From assembly GCA_030612495.1 (NCBI GenBank), contig JAUWNT010000033.1:1-17518 (forward strand): a stretch of DNA of 17,518 nt, in the 5' to 3' direction. Shown here in pieces: positions 6,502-14,454 of the stretch. The notes under the pieces are model-generated. The model was not told the origin of the DNA. It ran no database searches and saw nothing but the letters and a program-made list of their open reading frames with translations. Both the position numbers and the translations under genes were made by a program. Source of the stretch: Candidatus Aminicenantota bacterium. GTDB taxonomy: Bacteria > Acidobacteriota > Aminicenantia > UBA2199. How positions within the stretch are numbered: the first letter of the stretch is position 1; each line of letters begins with the position of its first letter.

Positions 6502-7204
6502 GATAAATTCAGTAGATTATAAAAAAATTGTATTTTTTACTGGTGCTGGTATGTCTGCAGAAAGCAATGTTCCGACTTACAGGGGAAAAGGCGGAATATG
6601 GAATAAGTATAATTGGGAAGAGTTTGCGTGCCAAACAGCATTCGACAGAGACCCGGAAAAAGTTCTTAAATTTCATGAAATAAGGCGAAAAGCAGTGCTG
6701 GAGTGCAAACCTCATTCTGGTCACTTTGTGATCTCGGAATTGGGCAAAAAACATCCCCAGGTAATAGTTGTCACTCAAAATATTGATGGTATGCACCAGC
6801 GAGCTGGAAGTAAAAATGTCATTGAACTGCATGGCAGTCTTTGGAGATTGATGTGTCCAAAACATGGAATTGTTGAAGATATGGGGGAGACTTATAAAAA
6901 CTATAAATGTGAAAAATGCAACACTTGGCTGCGACCGGATATCATATGGTTTGGAGATATGCTAAATCAAGATGTTATTCAGCAGGCCATTAAAGCAATT
7001 GGCTCTTGTGATATATTTATTAGCATTGGAACCTCAGGAGTTGTATATCCTGCAGCTGGTTTTCCTGAAATCGCAAAAAGAGCAGGGGCATTTTGTATAG
7101 AAATTAACCCTGAGCCATCTGCAATATCTCATATTTACGACCAGAATATCAGGGAATGTGCTTCAGCTGCATTAAACCATATATTTAAAGATATTTCCGT
7201 ATAG
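6500..7204 (+). CDS. CobB-like Sir2-family NAD-dependent protein deacylase
   Basis: Class III sirtuin of 234 aa that removes acyl groups from protein lysines, consuming NAD. Visible motifs: NAD-binding GAGMSAESNVPTYRG (15-29), TQNIDGMHQRAG (92-103), catalytic His111 in LHGSLWR, zinc-ligand candidates Cys119, Cys137 and Cys140, and WFGDM plus IGTSGVVYPAAGF as in E. coli CobB. The first zinc pair is CPKH (Cys119, with His122 where many sirtuins have Cys). The class III Tyr-x-x-Arg pair for succinyl/malonyl groups appears as His59 and Arg62, so acyl preference is uncertain. The only usable start is ATG 6500, with no Shine-Dalgarno. The gene is much richer in G+C (103 of 240 bases at 6541-6780, 43%) than, for example, ruvB (32 of 120 at 12541-12660, 27%), which suggests acquisition. 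It converges on the methyltransferase gene with a six-base gap. Confidence 0.93.
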   Translation: MINSVDYKKIVFFTGAGMSAESNVPTYRGKGGIWNKYNWEEFACQTAFDRDPEKVLKFHEIRRKAVLECKPHSGHFVISELGKKHPQVIVVTQNIDGMHQRAGSKNVIELHGSLWRLMCPKHGIVEDMGETYKNYKCEKCNTWLRPDIIWFGDMLNQDVIQQAIKAIGSCDIFISIGTSGVVYPAAGFPEIAKRAGAFCIEINPEPSAISHIYDQNIRECASAALNHIFKDISV

Positions 7205-7210
7205 ATATAT

Positions 7211-8392
7211 TTAAGTTAGTATAATATTACTTACTATTTCAAAATGGGAGGTTTGTGGAAAAAGATCAATTAGATTGATATCTTTGATTTGATAACCATG
7301 ATCAAGGAAAAAACGCAAATCACGACAAAATGTTGCAGAATTACAGGATATATAAATAATGCTTTTATAATTCCTATCTTTTATTTTTTTTTTCACTATA
7401 TTGGAAAGTCCTGATCTGGGAGGATCACATAAAATAATATCAGCAGGAGGAAAATCGAACTTTTCTACAGGCATATTATAAATAGAGGCTTCTGGAAAGG
7501 ACATGGAGGCCAGTTTGACTGCAAAAGATGAATTTTCCACACCTATTGTCTGTTTTGAATGAGAGCAAAGAAGAGGAAGAAAAAAGCCAACTCCTGAATA
7601 AAGGTCTATTGCAGTATCATGTGAACACAGGTATTGTTTAACGAGATTCAAAAGATTTTCCAGCATGAAAAAATTATTCTGAAAAAAGAGAGATGCTGAG
7701 GTCAAATATTTGAAATTTCCAATTTTAATATGAGATATCCCTGCCTGTTCGTTCCCCTTCCATGTAAATACAACATCAGAGTAAGCTTTTAAGATGATTT
7801 CTGTTTTTGTTGATGGAGGGTGTGAAAGATGAACATATAATTTCTCATTGTCTGGATTAAATAGAATATCATATTGATAAAAAAAAGGGGGACTTTTCTG
7901 GTTGTTCCACGCAGTTAAAAACCTGTTTATCCTTTCATTGAACAAAAGGCAATTGTTTATTTGTAAAACCTGATTTGTGGATTTTTTTATAAATCCAATA
8001 TAATTGTTGCTTGCAGGTTTCATCCTTGCCCTTATCCTGTATCCAAAGGGAGGAGAAACAATATACCTATCAATACGTCGTTCAAGTCCTGCTATTCGTT
8101 TTAAATCATCCAGGAAAATAGAGGTTTTTATAGTTTGCTGAAATGTGTATTCAATATGTTGAAAACAACATCCGCCACATTCTTCGTAATAGGGACAAAC
8201 AGCTTTAACTCTACTATGGTGCGAAGATATAATTTTTAACAAACGCCCCCATAATATTCCCCTTGCTTTTTCCTTTATTTCAAATTCTACGGTTTCGCCG
8301 GGTATAACCCCTGTTAAAAAGACTATACCTTCTGTGCTTCTTACAAGGCCCCATCCTCCATTAACTATTCTTTCTACAATACCAGTCTTCAT
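7211..8392 (-). CDS. RlmD/RlmCD-type 23S rRNA (uracil-5-)-methyltransferase, TrmA superfamily
   Basis: SAM-dependent RNA m5U methyltransferase, 393 aa from the ATG at 8392. The first ~55 residues are a TRAM RNA-binding domain (VERIVNGGWGLVR, VIPGETVEFEI). A [4Fe-4S] cluster site follows as CPYYEECGGC (Cys-x5-Cys-x2-Cys), with a fourth Cys probably in INNCLLF. The SAM-binding segment is DLYSGVGFFLPLL, the catalytic region has CDPPRSGL, and the nucleophile Cys lies in ISCNSATFCRDL. The exact target uridine cannot be read from sequence. A longer frame to a TTG at 8431 exists, but that TTG is the start of the gene's own -35 box, so ATG 8392 is right. There is no Shine-Dalgarno. G+C content is also raised (69 of 180 bases over three sampled 60-base lines, 38%), linking it to the sirtuin gene. 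Confidence 0.93.
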   Translation of the reverse strand: MKTGIVERIVNGGWGLVRSTEGIVFLTGVIPGETVEFEIKEKARGILWGRLLKIISSHHSRVKAVCPYYEECGGCCFQHIEYTFQQTIKTSIFLDDLKRIAGLERRIDRYIVSPPFGYRIRARMKPASNNYIGFIKKSTNQVLQINNCLLFNERINRFLTAWNNQKSPPFFYQYDILFNPDNEKLYVHLSHPPSTKTEIILKAYSDVVFTWKGNEQAGISHIKIGNFKYLTSASLFFQNNFFMLENLLNLVKQYLCSHDTAIDLYSGVGFFLPLLCSHSKQTIGVENSSFAVKLASMSFPEASIYNMPVEKFDFPPADIILCDPPRSGLSNIVKKKIKDRNYKSIIYISCNSATFCRDLRFFLDHGYQIKDINLIDLFPQTSHFEIVSNIILT

Positions 8393-8402
8393 AGTAAAAA
8401 AT

Positions 8403-8431
8403 AGTATAATTAAAAATAGTGTTTGTGGCAA
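8403..8431 (-). promoter_or_regulatory. Promoter of the rlmD-like gene, near-leaderless
   Basis: On the minus strand TTGCCA (8431-8426), a 17-base spacer and TATACT (8408-8403). The expected start is about 8396, four bases before the ATG at 8392. It is divergent from the thiC promoter. Confidence 0.65.
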
Positions 8432-8499
8432 GTCTTTTTTTAAATGTTTTACATATAATTAATAGTGTAAGATATATAGCTGTAAATAGATTTTTATGC

Positions 8500-8528
8500 T
8501 TGATTTAAAGCAAAAAATAAGATAATAT
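8500..8528 (+). promoter_or_regulatory. Putative promoter of the thiC-ruvB gene cluster
   Basis: TTGATT (8500-8505), a 17-base spacer and TAATAT (8523-8528), predicting a start near 8535 and a leader of about 13 bases with GAGGG (8539-8543) before the ATG. A TATAAT at 8533-8538 has no good -35. The gap holds no TPP-riboswitch consensus (no CTGAGA or ACCTGAT core). Confidence 0.5.
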
Positions 8529-8547
8529 TTAATATAATGAGGGAATT

Positions 8548-9822
8548 ATGACACAAATTGAGAATGCAAGAAAAGGTATAATAACCGATGAACTAAAGAT
8601 TGTTGCTAAAAAAGAGTTTATAGAAGAAGAAAAACTGAGGGAATTGGTTACGCAGGGCAGGGTTGTTATTCCTGCAAATAAAAATCATAAAAAATTAATC
8701 CCAATTGGAATAGGTAAGGGTTTAACAACAAAGGTAAATGCAAATATTGGCACTTCTGAAGATTATTATGAGATTGAGAATGAAATAAAAAAAATTGATA
8801 TGGTTATAAAATATAAATGTGATGCAGTTATGGATTTAAGTACAGGTGGTAATATAAGGCACATAAGAAAGGCTTTGATTGAGAGATCAACCATACCTTT
8901 TGGAAATGTTCCAGTATACCAGATGGTAAGAGATATTGTAAAAAGGGGAAAAACCTTTGTTGACATGAGTATTGAAGAAATGATCGGATTTATTGAAGAA
9001 CAGGCAGTAGATGGTGTTGATTTTATGACTGTTCATGCTGGTTTAACTATGAGAGCTATTAATAAAATAAGAATACAAAAAAGGAAAGCAGATATTGTAT
9101 CGCGAGGCGGCTCATTGATTACAGGCTGGATGCTTCATAACAATAAAGAGAACCCTTTATATGAACATTTCGATAAAGTACTTGATATAGCAAGTAAATA
9201 TGATGTGACTCTTTCTTTAGGAGATGGGTTGAGACCTGGTTGTCTTGCCGATGGCACGGATTGGGCACAAATAAAAGAATTATTAACACTTGGTGAGCTT
9301 GTAAAGCGCGCAAGAGATGCAGGAGTTCAGGTAATGGTAGAAGGACCTGGGCATCTTCCTATAGATCAAATTGAAATGAATGTTAAATTACAAAAATCTA
9401 TTTGTAATGAAGCCCCATTTTATGTTTTGGGTCCTATTGTGACTGATATTGCACCTGGTTATGATCATATTACTGCTGCAATCGGTGGTGCTATTGCTGG
9501 AACAGCTGGAGCAGATTTTTTATGTTATGTTACTCCAGCTGAACATTTAGGTCTCCCTGATGAAGTAGATGTTAAAGAGGGTATTATAGCGTCAAGAATA
9601 GCTGCTCATGTTGCTGATATTGGCAAGAAGGTCCCAAAGGTAATGGATAGAGATAATAAGATGGCTGAAGCAAGGAGGAATCTGGATTGGAGAGACCAGG
9701 AAAAATATTGTATTGATCCGGAAAAATATATAAAAGTAAGATCTGAAAGAAGTTCAAAAACTGAAGCTTGCTCAATGTGTGGAGATTTATGTGTATATAA
9801 AATTTTAAAGGATCTGTTATAA
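8548..9822 (+). CDS. thiC: Phosphomethylpyrimidine synthase ThiC (HMP-P synthase)
   Basis: Radical-SAM enzyme that converts aminoimidazole ribotide to hydroxymethylpyrimidine phosphate in thiamine synthesis. The 424-aa length is the short form found in many anaerobes and archaea, without the N-terminal extension of the roughly 600-aa proteobacterial type. Diagnostic segments include VNANIGTS (about 63-70), MDLSTGGNIRHIR, GNVPVYQ, VDFMTVHAG, SRGGSLITGWM, SLGDGLRPGC, VEGPGHLPIDQI and GAAIAGTAGADFL-like sequence. The C-terminal cluster motif is CSMCGDLC (Cys408, Cys411, Cys415), spaced x2-x3 rather than the CX2CX4C of E. coli. GAGGG (8539-8543) precedes the ATG by four bases. No other thiamine gene is present, and no TPP riboswitch fits the short leader. 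First gene of a tight plus-strand cluster ending with ruvB. Confidence 0.97.
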   Translation: MTQIENARKGIITDELKIVAKKEFIEEEKLRELVTQGRVVIPANKNHKKLIPIGIGKGLTTKVNANIGTSEDYYEIENEIKKIDMVIKYKCDAVMDLSTGGNIRHIRKALIERSTIPFGNVPVYQMVRDIVKRGKTFVDMSIEEMIGFIEEQAVDGVDFMTVHAGLTMRAINKIRIQKRKADIVSRGGSLITGWMLHNNKENPLYEHFDKVLDIASKYDVTLSLGDGLRPGCLADGTDWAQIKELLTLGELVKRARDAGVQVMVEGPGHLPIDQIEMNVKLQKSICNEAPFYVLGPIVTDIAPGYDHITAAIGGAIAGTAGADFLCYVTPAEHLGLPDEVDVKEGIIASRIAAHVADIGKKVPKVMDRDNKMAEARRNLDWRDQEKYCIDPEKYIKVRSERSSKTEACSMCGDLCVYKILKDLL

Positions 9823-9829
9823 AGAAATT

Positions 9830-10675
9830 ATGAATATTACATTTTATGGAGTAAGGGGAAGTTATCCTGTTCCTGATAAAAATCTCCTTAAATATGGAGG
9901 TAACACTTCTTCGATTTTAGTAGAAAATGGGAAAAATATAGTAATTTTTGATGCAGGAACTGGTATAATAAATATTGGGAATTATTTAAAAGAGAATAAA
10001 AAGAGTGTAGATAAAATAGATATTTTCTTAACTCATTTGCATTTTGACCATATTCAGGGGCTTCCCTTTTTTACCCCTTTTTATGATAATAATTATGAAA
10101 TAAATATTTATTGTCCATATTACTCAAATATGTCCTTGAAAAGCGTTATTTATTCTATTTTTAACCATCCATTTTCTCCGATTTGTAACAAAGGAATAAG
10201 AGCTGATATAAATTTTTTTGAATTGAATTCAAAGAAAAGTAATGGTGTAAAAATTGATGAACATATAGAAGTTGAATTTATAAAAGATGTTTCTCACCCT
10301 GTATCTGGTGTTTTAATATATAAACTAAGCTCAGAAAATAAGAGTGTTGTTTATGCAACTGATATAGAGTCCCCAAATGGGTTTGGAAGTAAACTTAAAA
10401 GTTTTATAAATGGCGCTAATATTTTAATTCATGATGCTCAATATATTGATTCTGAATATTATAATGAGAAAAACCCCAAAAGGGGTTTTGGCCATAGCAC
10501 TGTATGTATGGCTGTTGAAAATGCAATAAAATGTGAGGTTGAAAAATTGTTTCTATTTCATTATAATCCAAATCGTTCGGATAATGATCTTGAAAGAATT
10601 CTCAAAGATGCGAAAAAAATGTTTAAAAGCACATTTCTTTCAAGAGAATTAAATAAGATAAATTTAAGGAGTTAA
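9830..10675 (+). CDS. MBL-fold metallo-hydrolase (cyclic-nucleotide phosphodiesterase-like group)
   Basis: Metallo-beta-lactamase-fold hydrolase, 281 aa, cytoplasmic. The start GVRGSYPVP followed by [11 protein letters not shown] is typical of the subgroup related to class II-like phosphodiesterases and PhnP-like enzymes. The zinc motif is THLHFDH (His69, His71, Asp73, His74), with further ligands His156 (DVSHPVSG), Asp178 (YATDIE), HDAQY (His201, Asp202), GHST (His222) and FHYNP (His244). Together these form a complete dinuclear metal site, so the enzyme should be active. Substrate is unknown. It begins seven bases after the thiC stop, with only a weak AAAGAAA purine run, and ends two bases before yebC, so it is probably co-transcribed. 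Confidence 0.88.
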   Translation: MNITFYGVRGSYPVPDKNLLKYGGNTSSILVENGKNIVIFDAGTGIINIGNYLKENKKSVDKIDIFLTHLHFDHIQGLPFFTPFYDNNYEINIYCPYYSNMSLKSVIYSIFNHPFSPICNKGIRADINFFELNSKKSNGVKIDEHIEVEFIKDVSHPVSGVLIYKLSSENKSVVYATDIESPNGFGSKLKSFINGANILIHDAQYIDSEYYNEKNPKRGFGHSTVCMAVENAIKCEVEKLFLFHYNPNRSDNDLERILKDAKKMFKSTFLSRELNKINLRS

Positions 10676-10677
10676 GA

Positions 10678-11427
10678 ATGTCAGGTCATTCGAAATGGGC
10701 TTCAATAAAACATAAAAAGGCAGCAACTGATGCAAAACGAGGTAAGGTTTTTACTCGTTATATAAGGGAAATCACAATTGCTGCGAAAATTAGCGGTGAT
10801 CCTGAATCGAATTCAAGGCTAAGACATGCGATTGAATGCGCTAAATCTGTTAATATGCCAGGTGATAATATAAAAAAGGCAATTATGAGAGGAACAGGTG
10901 AGTTAGATGGAGTCAATTATGAAGAAATTGCATATGAAGGATATGGGCCTGGAGGAGTTGCTATTCTTATAGAAACACTCACAGATAATAAAAATAGAAC
11001 CGTTTCTGAGGTCAGACATGTATTTGATAAATATAATGGAAATTTAGGTGATCAGGGTTGTGTGGGCTGGATGTTTTCAAGAAAGGGCTTAATTATTATT
11101 CCTAAAGAAGAGATTGATGAGGATGATTTAATGGAAATAGCTCTGGAAAGTGGAGCTGAGGATATGAAATTAGAAGATGAAAATTATGAGGTTTTTACAG
11201 CAATTGAGGATTTTGACACTGTGCTAAATGCAATAAAATCAAAGAATATTAAAGTTGAATCTGCTGAAATTTCTATGATACCATCGACATGTATAAAGTT
11301 AGAGGGGAAACATGCGCAGCAAATGCTTAAATTATCTGATAAAATTGAAGAACTTGATGATGTTCAGAATGTTTGGTCTAATTTTGATATTTCAGATGAA
11401 GAGATTGAAGAATATAATAACAGTTAA
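10678..11427 (+). CDS. yebC: YebC/PmpR-family protein
   Basis: Member of the YebC family (TACO1-like), 249 aa, matching the usual length. Members have been described as transcription regulators, and more recently as ribosome-associated factors that relieve stalling. The N-terminus [23 protein letters not shown] is diagnostic (16 or more residues match the family consensus by eye), followed by [33 protein letters not shown], and [14 protein letters not shown]. The C-terminal domains carry AEISMIPST and [16 protein letters not shown] lies about eight bases before the ATG, a good Shine-Dalgarno. It sits directly upstream of ruvC, an arrangement common in bacteria. Confidence 0.96.
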   Translation: MSGHSKWASIKHKKAATDAKRGKVFTRYIREITIAAKISGDPESNSRLRHAIECAKSVNMPGDNIKKAIMRGTGELDGVNYEEIAYEGYGPGGVAILIETLTDNKNRTVSEVRHVFDKYNGNLGDQGCVGWMFSRKGLIIIPKEEIDEDDLMEIALESGAEDMKLEDENYEVFTAIEDFDTVLNAIKSKNIKVESAEISMIPSTCIKLEGKHAQQMLKLSDKIEELDDVQNVWSNFDISDEEIEEYNNS

Positions 11428-11433
11428 CACTTT

Positions 11434-11901
11434 ATGATAGTTATTGGATTTGATCCTGGGTCAATATGCTTTGGAGTTGGAATTATAAAAAATGAGAAAG
11501 GAAAAAACTATTATCTTCATTCTGAAACAATTAAGCTGAAAGAAAGAGACTTTTATTCAAAAATGAAAACATTATGGAAAAGAGTTGGAGAAATTTATGA
11601 TTCTTTTCCTATTGATGAAGCAGCTATAGAAGAGGGTTTTTTGGGTAAGAATGTGAAATCAATGAATATTTTATCAAAGGTGAGAGGAGTTGTTCTTGCA
11701 TTTTTATTAATTAAAAATATATATCTTAAGTTTTATTCACCAAGGCAAGTAAAGTTAGCATTAACTGGAAATGGAAATGCTACAAAATCTCAAGTGAGTA
11801 ATGCAATAAAATTGTTTTTGAATTTAAAGGAAAGAGAACTTGATTATGATGAAAGCGATGCATTGGCTGTTGCTTATTGTCATTCGTTGAATTTAAAATG
11901 A
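11434..11901 (+). CDS. ruvC: Holliday junction resolvase RuvC
   Basis: Endonuclease of 155 aa that cuts Holliday junctions as part of the RuvABC complex. The four acidic catalytic residues of the family are in place: Asp7 in GFDPGS, Glu66 or Glu67 in IEEGFLGKN, Asp139 in YDESD and Asp142. SPRQVKLALTGNGNATKSQV (about 102-121) is the conserved DNA-binding segment. It starts six bases after yebC with no visible Shine-Dalgarno, and its TGA overlaps the ruvA ATG (ATGA), so the two are translationally coupled. Confidence 0.96.
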   Translation: MIVIGFDPGSICFGVGIIKNEKGKNYYLHSETIKLKERDFYSKMKTLWKRVGEIYDSFPIDEAAIEEGFLGKNVKSMNILSKVRGVVLAFLLIKNIYLKFYSPRQVKLALTGNGNATKSQVSNAIKLFLNLKERELDYDESDALAVAYCHSLNLK

Positions 11902-12485
11902 TTTCTGCTATAAAGGGCAATGTTTTTGATATTTCACCAGGAGAAGTGCATATTGATATTGGTAATGGTTTAATAGTTAAAGTTTTGTGTCCTGTTTCAA
12001 CTTATTCAAATATAAAGGCTAAAGATCAGGTTTTATTATATACAGTTTTAAGGCAAAAAGATGAAGAATTCTTTCTTTATGGTTTTCTCTCTAAAAAAGA
12101 AAAGATGTTATTTAAAAAAATGATATCTATTTCCGGAATTGGTGGAAAGACAGCTCTTTGCTTTATTTCAGCTTTTTCAATGGGTGAATTTATTCAAGCA
12201 GTTGAAAAAAGTGATGTGCTCAAATTGAGTTCAGTGCCAGGAATTGGTAAAAAAACAGCTCAAAGAATTATATTGGAATTAACTGGCAAAATTGATTTTA
12301 AAGAATATGAAATTGTGGATAAAAAATTGAAATTAAAGGAAGATTTAGTTTCTGGTCTTGTTAATTTGGGTTATCCATTAAAACCTATAAGAGAATTTGT
12401 TAATAAAACCCTTAAAGAAAATCCAGAAGAAAATTCGTTTAGCATTCTATTTAAATTAGTATTAAAAAAAATTAGTAGGAAATAA
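11898..12485 (+). CDS. ruvA: Holliday junction DNA helicase subunit RuvA
   Basis: Junction-recognition subunit that loads RuvB, 195 aa from the ATG at 11898. That start overlaps the ruvC stop as ATGA and gives the usual RuvA beginning [12 protein letters not shown]; an in-frame start at 11877 would lie within ruvC and is not needed. Domain I is an OB fold (about 1-62), domain II has two helix-hairpin-helix motifs ([11 protein letters not shown] and [15 protein letters not shown]) and domain III (about 150-195) is the RuvB-binding helical bundle ([10 protein letters not shown]). Two bases separate its stop from ruvB. Confidence 0.96.
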   Translation: MISAIKGNVFDISPGEVHIDIGNGLIVKVLCPVSTYSNIKAKDQVLLYTVLRQKDEEFFLYGFLSKKEKMLFKKMISISGIGGKTALCFISAFSMGEFIQAVEKSDVLKLSSVPGIGKKTAQRIILELTGKIDFKEYEIVDKKLKLKEDLVSGLVNLGYPLKPIREFVNKTLKENPEENSFSILFKLVLKKISRK

Positions 12486-12487
12486 TT

Positions 12488-13504
12488 ATGAGCGAAACAA
12501 AATTAAATCCTGCGGAGAATAATGAAGAGGTTAAATTTGAGCAAAACTTAAGGCCAGCAAATATCAGAGAATTTATTGGACAGAAAAAGAAAATTAAGAA
12601 TTTAAAAACATATATAAAAGGAGCAAAACATAGAAATGAAGTTCTTGATCATGTTTTGTTTTCCGGACCTCCTGGATTGGGTAAAACAACTCTTGCTCAT
12701 ATAATTGCTTATGAAATTGGTGTAAATATAAAACAGACATCAGGTCCAACCCTGGATAAGAAAGGGGATTTAACAGCTATTTTAACTGACTTAGAGCCTA
12801 ATGATGTATTATTTATTGATGAAATTCATAGGTTAAAAACGAATCTTGAAGAGATCCTTTATAAGGCTATGGAAGATTTTCAAATTGATGTTATTATAGG
12901 GCAGGGTGTAGGTGCAAAGAATATTTCGATTGACATAGAGCCTTTTACTCTTGTAGGTGCAACCACGCGTACTGGCCTTCTTTCATCTCCATTAAGAGAT
13001 AGGTTTGGAATTTCAATGCATCTTGATTTTTATTCTAAAGAGGAATTAGAGGAAATTTTGTTTAGAAGCGCCTTTATTTTGAATGTGAAAATAACAAAAG
13101 GTGCTGCAAAAGAAATTGCAAAAAGGTCTAGAGGGACACCAAGAGTAGCAAATAAATTACTTAGAAGAGTAAGGGATTTTGCTCAGGTTGAAGGTGAGGG
13201 AATTATAGATTTAAAAATTTGTGAAATTTCTTTTAAAGCTATTGGAGTAGATAAAAAGGGATTTGATGAGATTGACAGAAAAATATTACTTACTATAATT
13301 GAGAAATTTTCAGGAGGTCCGGTTGGACTTTCTACAATCTCAAATGCAATTCAAGAGGAAAAAGACACAATTGAAGATGTTTATGAACCTTATTTGATTC
13401 AACAGGGATATTTGAAAATAACTTCAAGAGGAAGAGTTGCTACAGAAAAAGCATACAAACATTTTAATAAAGTTTTTATAGATAAGCAAAAATCTCTATT
13501 TTAA
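12488..13504 (+). CDS. ruvB: Holliday junction branch migration ATPase RuvB
   Basis: AAA+ hexameric motor of RuvABC, 338 aa, normal length. Visible motifs: [12 protein letters not shown] near the N-terminus, Walker [12 protein letters not shown] (about 59-69), Walker B LFIDEIHR, sensor 1 GATTRTG and the arginine-finger region SPLRDRFGI. The C-terminal winged helix contains [13 protein letters not shown] and [23 protein letters not shown] purine sequence lies about nine bases upstream of the ATG. It ends the thiC-MBL-yebC-ruvC-ruvA-ruvB cluster; no strong terminator hairpin follows. Confidence 0.97.
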   Translation: MSETKLNPAENNEEVKFEQNLRPANIREFIGQKKKIKNLKTYIKGAKHRNEVLDHVLFSGPPGLGKTTLAHIIAYEIGVNIKQTSGPTLDKKGDLTAILTDLEPNDVLFIDEIHRLKTNLEEILYKAMEDFQIDVIIGQGVGAKNISIDIEPFTLVGATTRTGLLSSPLRDRFGISMHLDFYSKEELEEILFRSAFILNVKITKGAAKEIAKRSRGTPRVANKLLRRVRDFAQVEGEGIIDLKICEISFKAIGVDKKGFDEIDRKILLTIIEKFSGGPVGLSTISNAIQEEKDTIEDVYEPYLIQQGYLKITSRGRVATEKAYKHFNKVFIDKQKSLF

Positions 13505-13535
13505 ATTTCTGGTTTAAAGTTGTTTTATTAGTAGT

Positions 13536-13564
13536 TTGGTATAATAAATAAAAATTGATATAAT
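13536..13564 (+). promoter_or_regulatory. Overlapping promoters of the ubiA-like gene
   Basis: Two TATAAT boxes. The upstream one (13540-13545) is an extended -10 (TGG before it). The downstream one (13559-13564) has TTGGTA at 13536-13541 with a 17-base spacer, and its expected start at 13571 is exactly the A of the ATG. Use of the first would give a 19-base leader with no Shine-Dalgarno; use of the second gives a leaderless mRNA. Confidence 0.5.
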
Positions 13565-13570
13565 CTAAAA

Positions 13571-14452
13571 ATGGAAAAGGTTATTTTTTTTATAATTTCT
13601 CTTAGACCTAAACAATGGGTTAAGAATGCCTTTATTTTTGCGCCATTGATATTTTCTTTAAAATTCTTGATATTTGAGGATGTTAAAAATAGTTTTATTG
13701 CATTTATATTATTTAGTTTTATAACTGGAAGCATTTATATATTAAATGATTGTTTTGACAAAAGTTATGATAAAAAGCATCCTAAAAAGAAAAACAGACC
13801 AATTGCTTCTGGAAAATTAAGTGTTACATTTGCAGCTTTAGCAGCAATTTTTATTTCTCTATTGTCCTTATTTATAACCTTTAATTTTAACAAAAATTTC
13901 TTTTATATTTCTATTATTTATATTTTTGTAAATATTTTATACACAGTTTATTTAAAAAAGGTTGTGATTCTAGATGTGTTTTTAATTGCAATAGGTTTTG
14001 TTTTAAGGGTAGTGATCGGGGGAGTTATAATTAAAATTGAACTTTCACCATGGATATTGATTATTACATTTTTACTTTCAATGTTTCTTGGATTTATTAA
14101 AAGGAGGCAGGAATTAGTTAGAATCAACTCTTCAGAAAGTAAAGTAATTGAACAGAGAATTACACTTAAAAAATATAATGTTCCATTTTTGGATCAGCTT
14201 ATTTCAATTACCACTGCTACGACTTTAATATCATACATAAGTTACGTGTTAAATCCTCAAGTACAGGAGAGGTTAAATACAAAGCAACTCTATTTTACTA
14301 TTCCTTTTGTAATTTTTGGTATTTTTAGATATCTCTATTTGACATATACAAAGGATGAGGGAGAGAGCCCGGAAGAGGTTATTTTCACTGACTTACCATT
14401 CACATTAAATATTGTTATCTGGGTTTTTGTGTTTATTTTCTTGCTTCTTTAA
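13571..14452 (+). CDS. UbiA-family decaprenyl-phosphate phosphoribosyltransferase-like prenyltransferase
   Basis: Polytopic inner-membrane protein of 293 aa with about eight or nine hydrophobic segments. The N-terminus SLRPKQWVKNAFIFAPL and the metal/diphosphate motif ND-x2-D-x3-D (Asn59, Asp60, Asp63, Asp67) followed by KKHP and NRPIASG match the subgroup that transfers phosphoribose from PRPP to decaprenyl phosphate (Rv3806c-like). The second conserved region has VILDVFLIAIGFVLRVVIGG (about 132-151) and the third FIKRRQEL. In mycobacteria this makes the precursor of decaprenyl-phosphoryl-arabinose; elsewhere it probably supplies a lipid-linked pentose for surface glycans. No DprE1/DprE2 partner is in the window, so the pathway is inference. 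It starts 66 bases after ruvB with its own promoter and leads directly into the next gene. Confidence 0.88.
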   Translation: MEKVIFFIISLRPKQWVKNAFIFAPLIFSLKFLIFEDVKNSFIAFILFSFITGSIYILNDCFDKSYDKKHPKKKNRPIASGKLSVTFAALAAIFISLLSLFITFNFNKNFFYISIIYIFVNILYTVYLKKVVILDVFLIAIGFVLRVVIGGVIIKIELSPWILIITFLLSMFLGFIKRRQELVRINSSESKVIEQRITLKKYNVPFLDQLISITTATTLISYISYVLNPQVQERLNTKQLYFTIPFVIFGIFRYLYLTYTKDEGESPEEVIFTDLPFTLNIVIWVFVFIFLLL

Positions 14453-14454
14453 AA

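Noticed and set aside
8432..8547. TPP riboswitch upstream of thiC
   Set aside because: No CTGAGA or ACCTGAT-type core is present, and the predicted leader is only about 13 bases.
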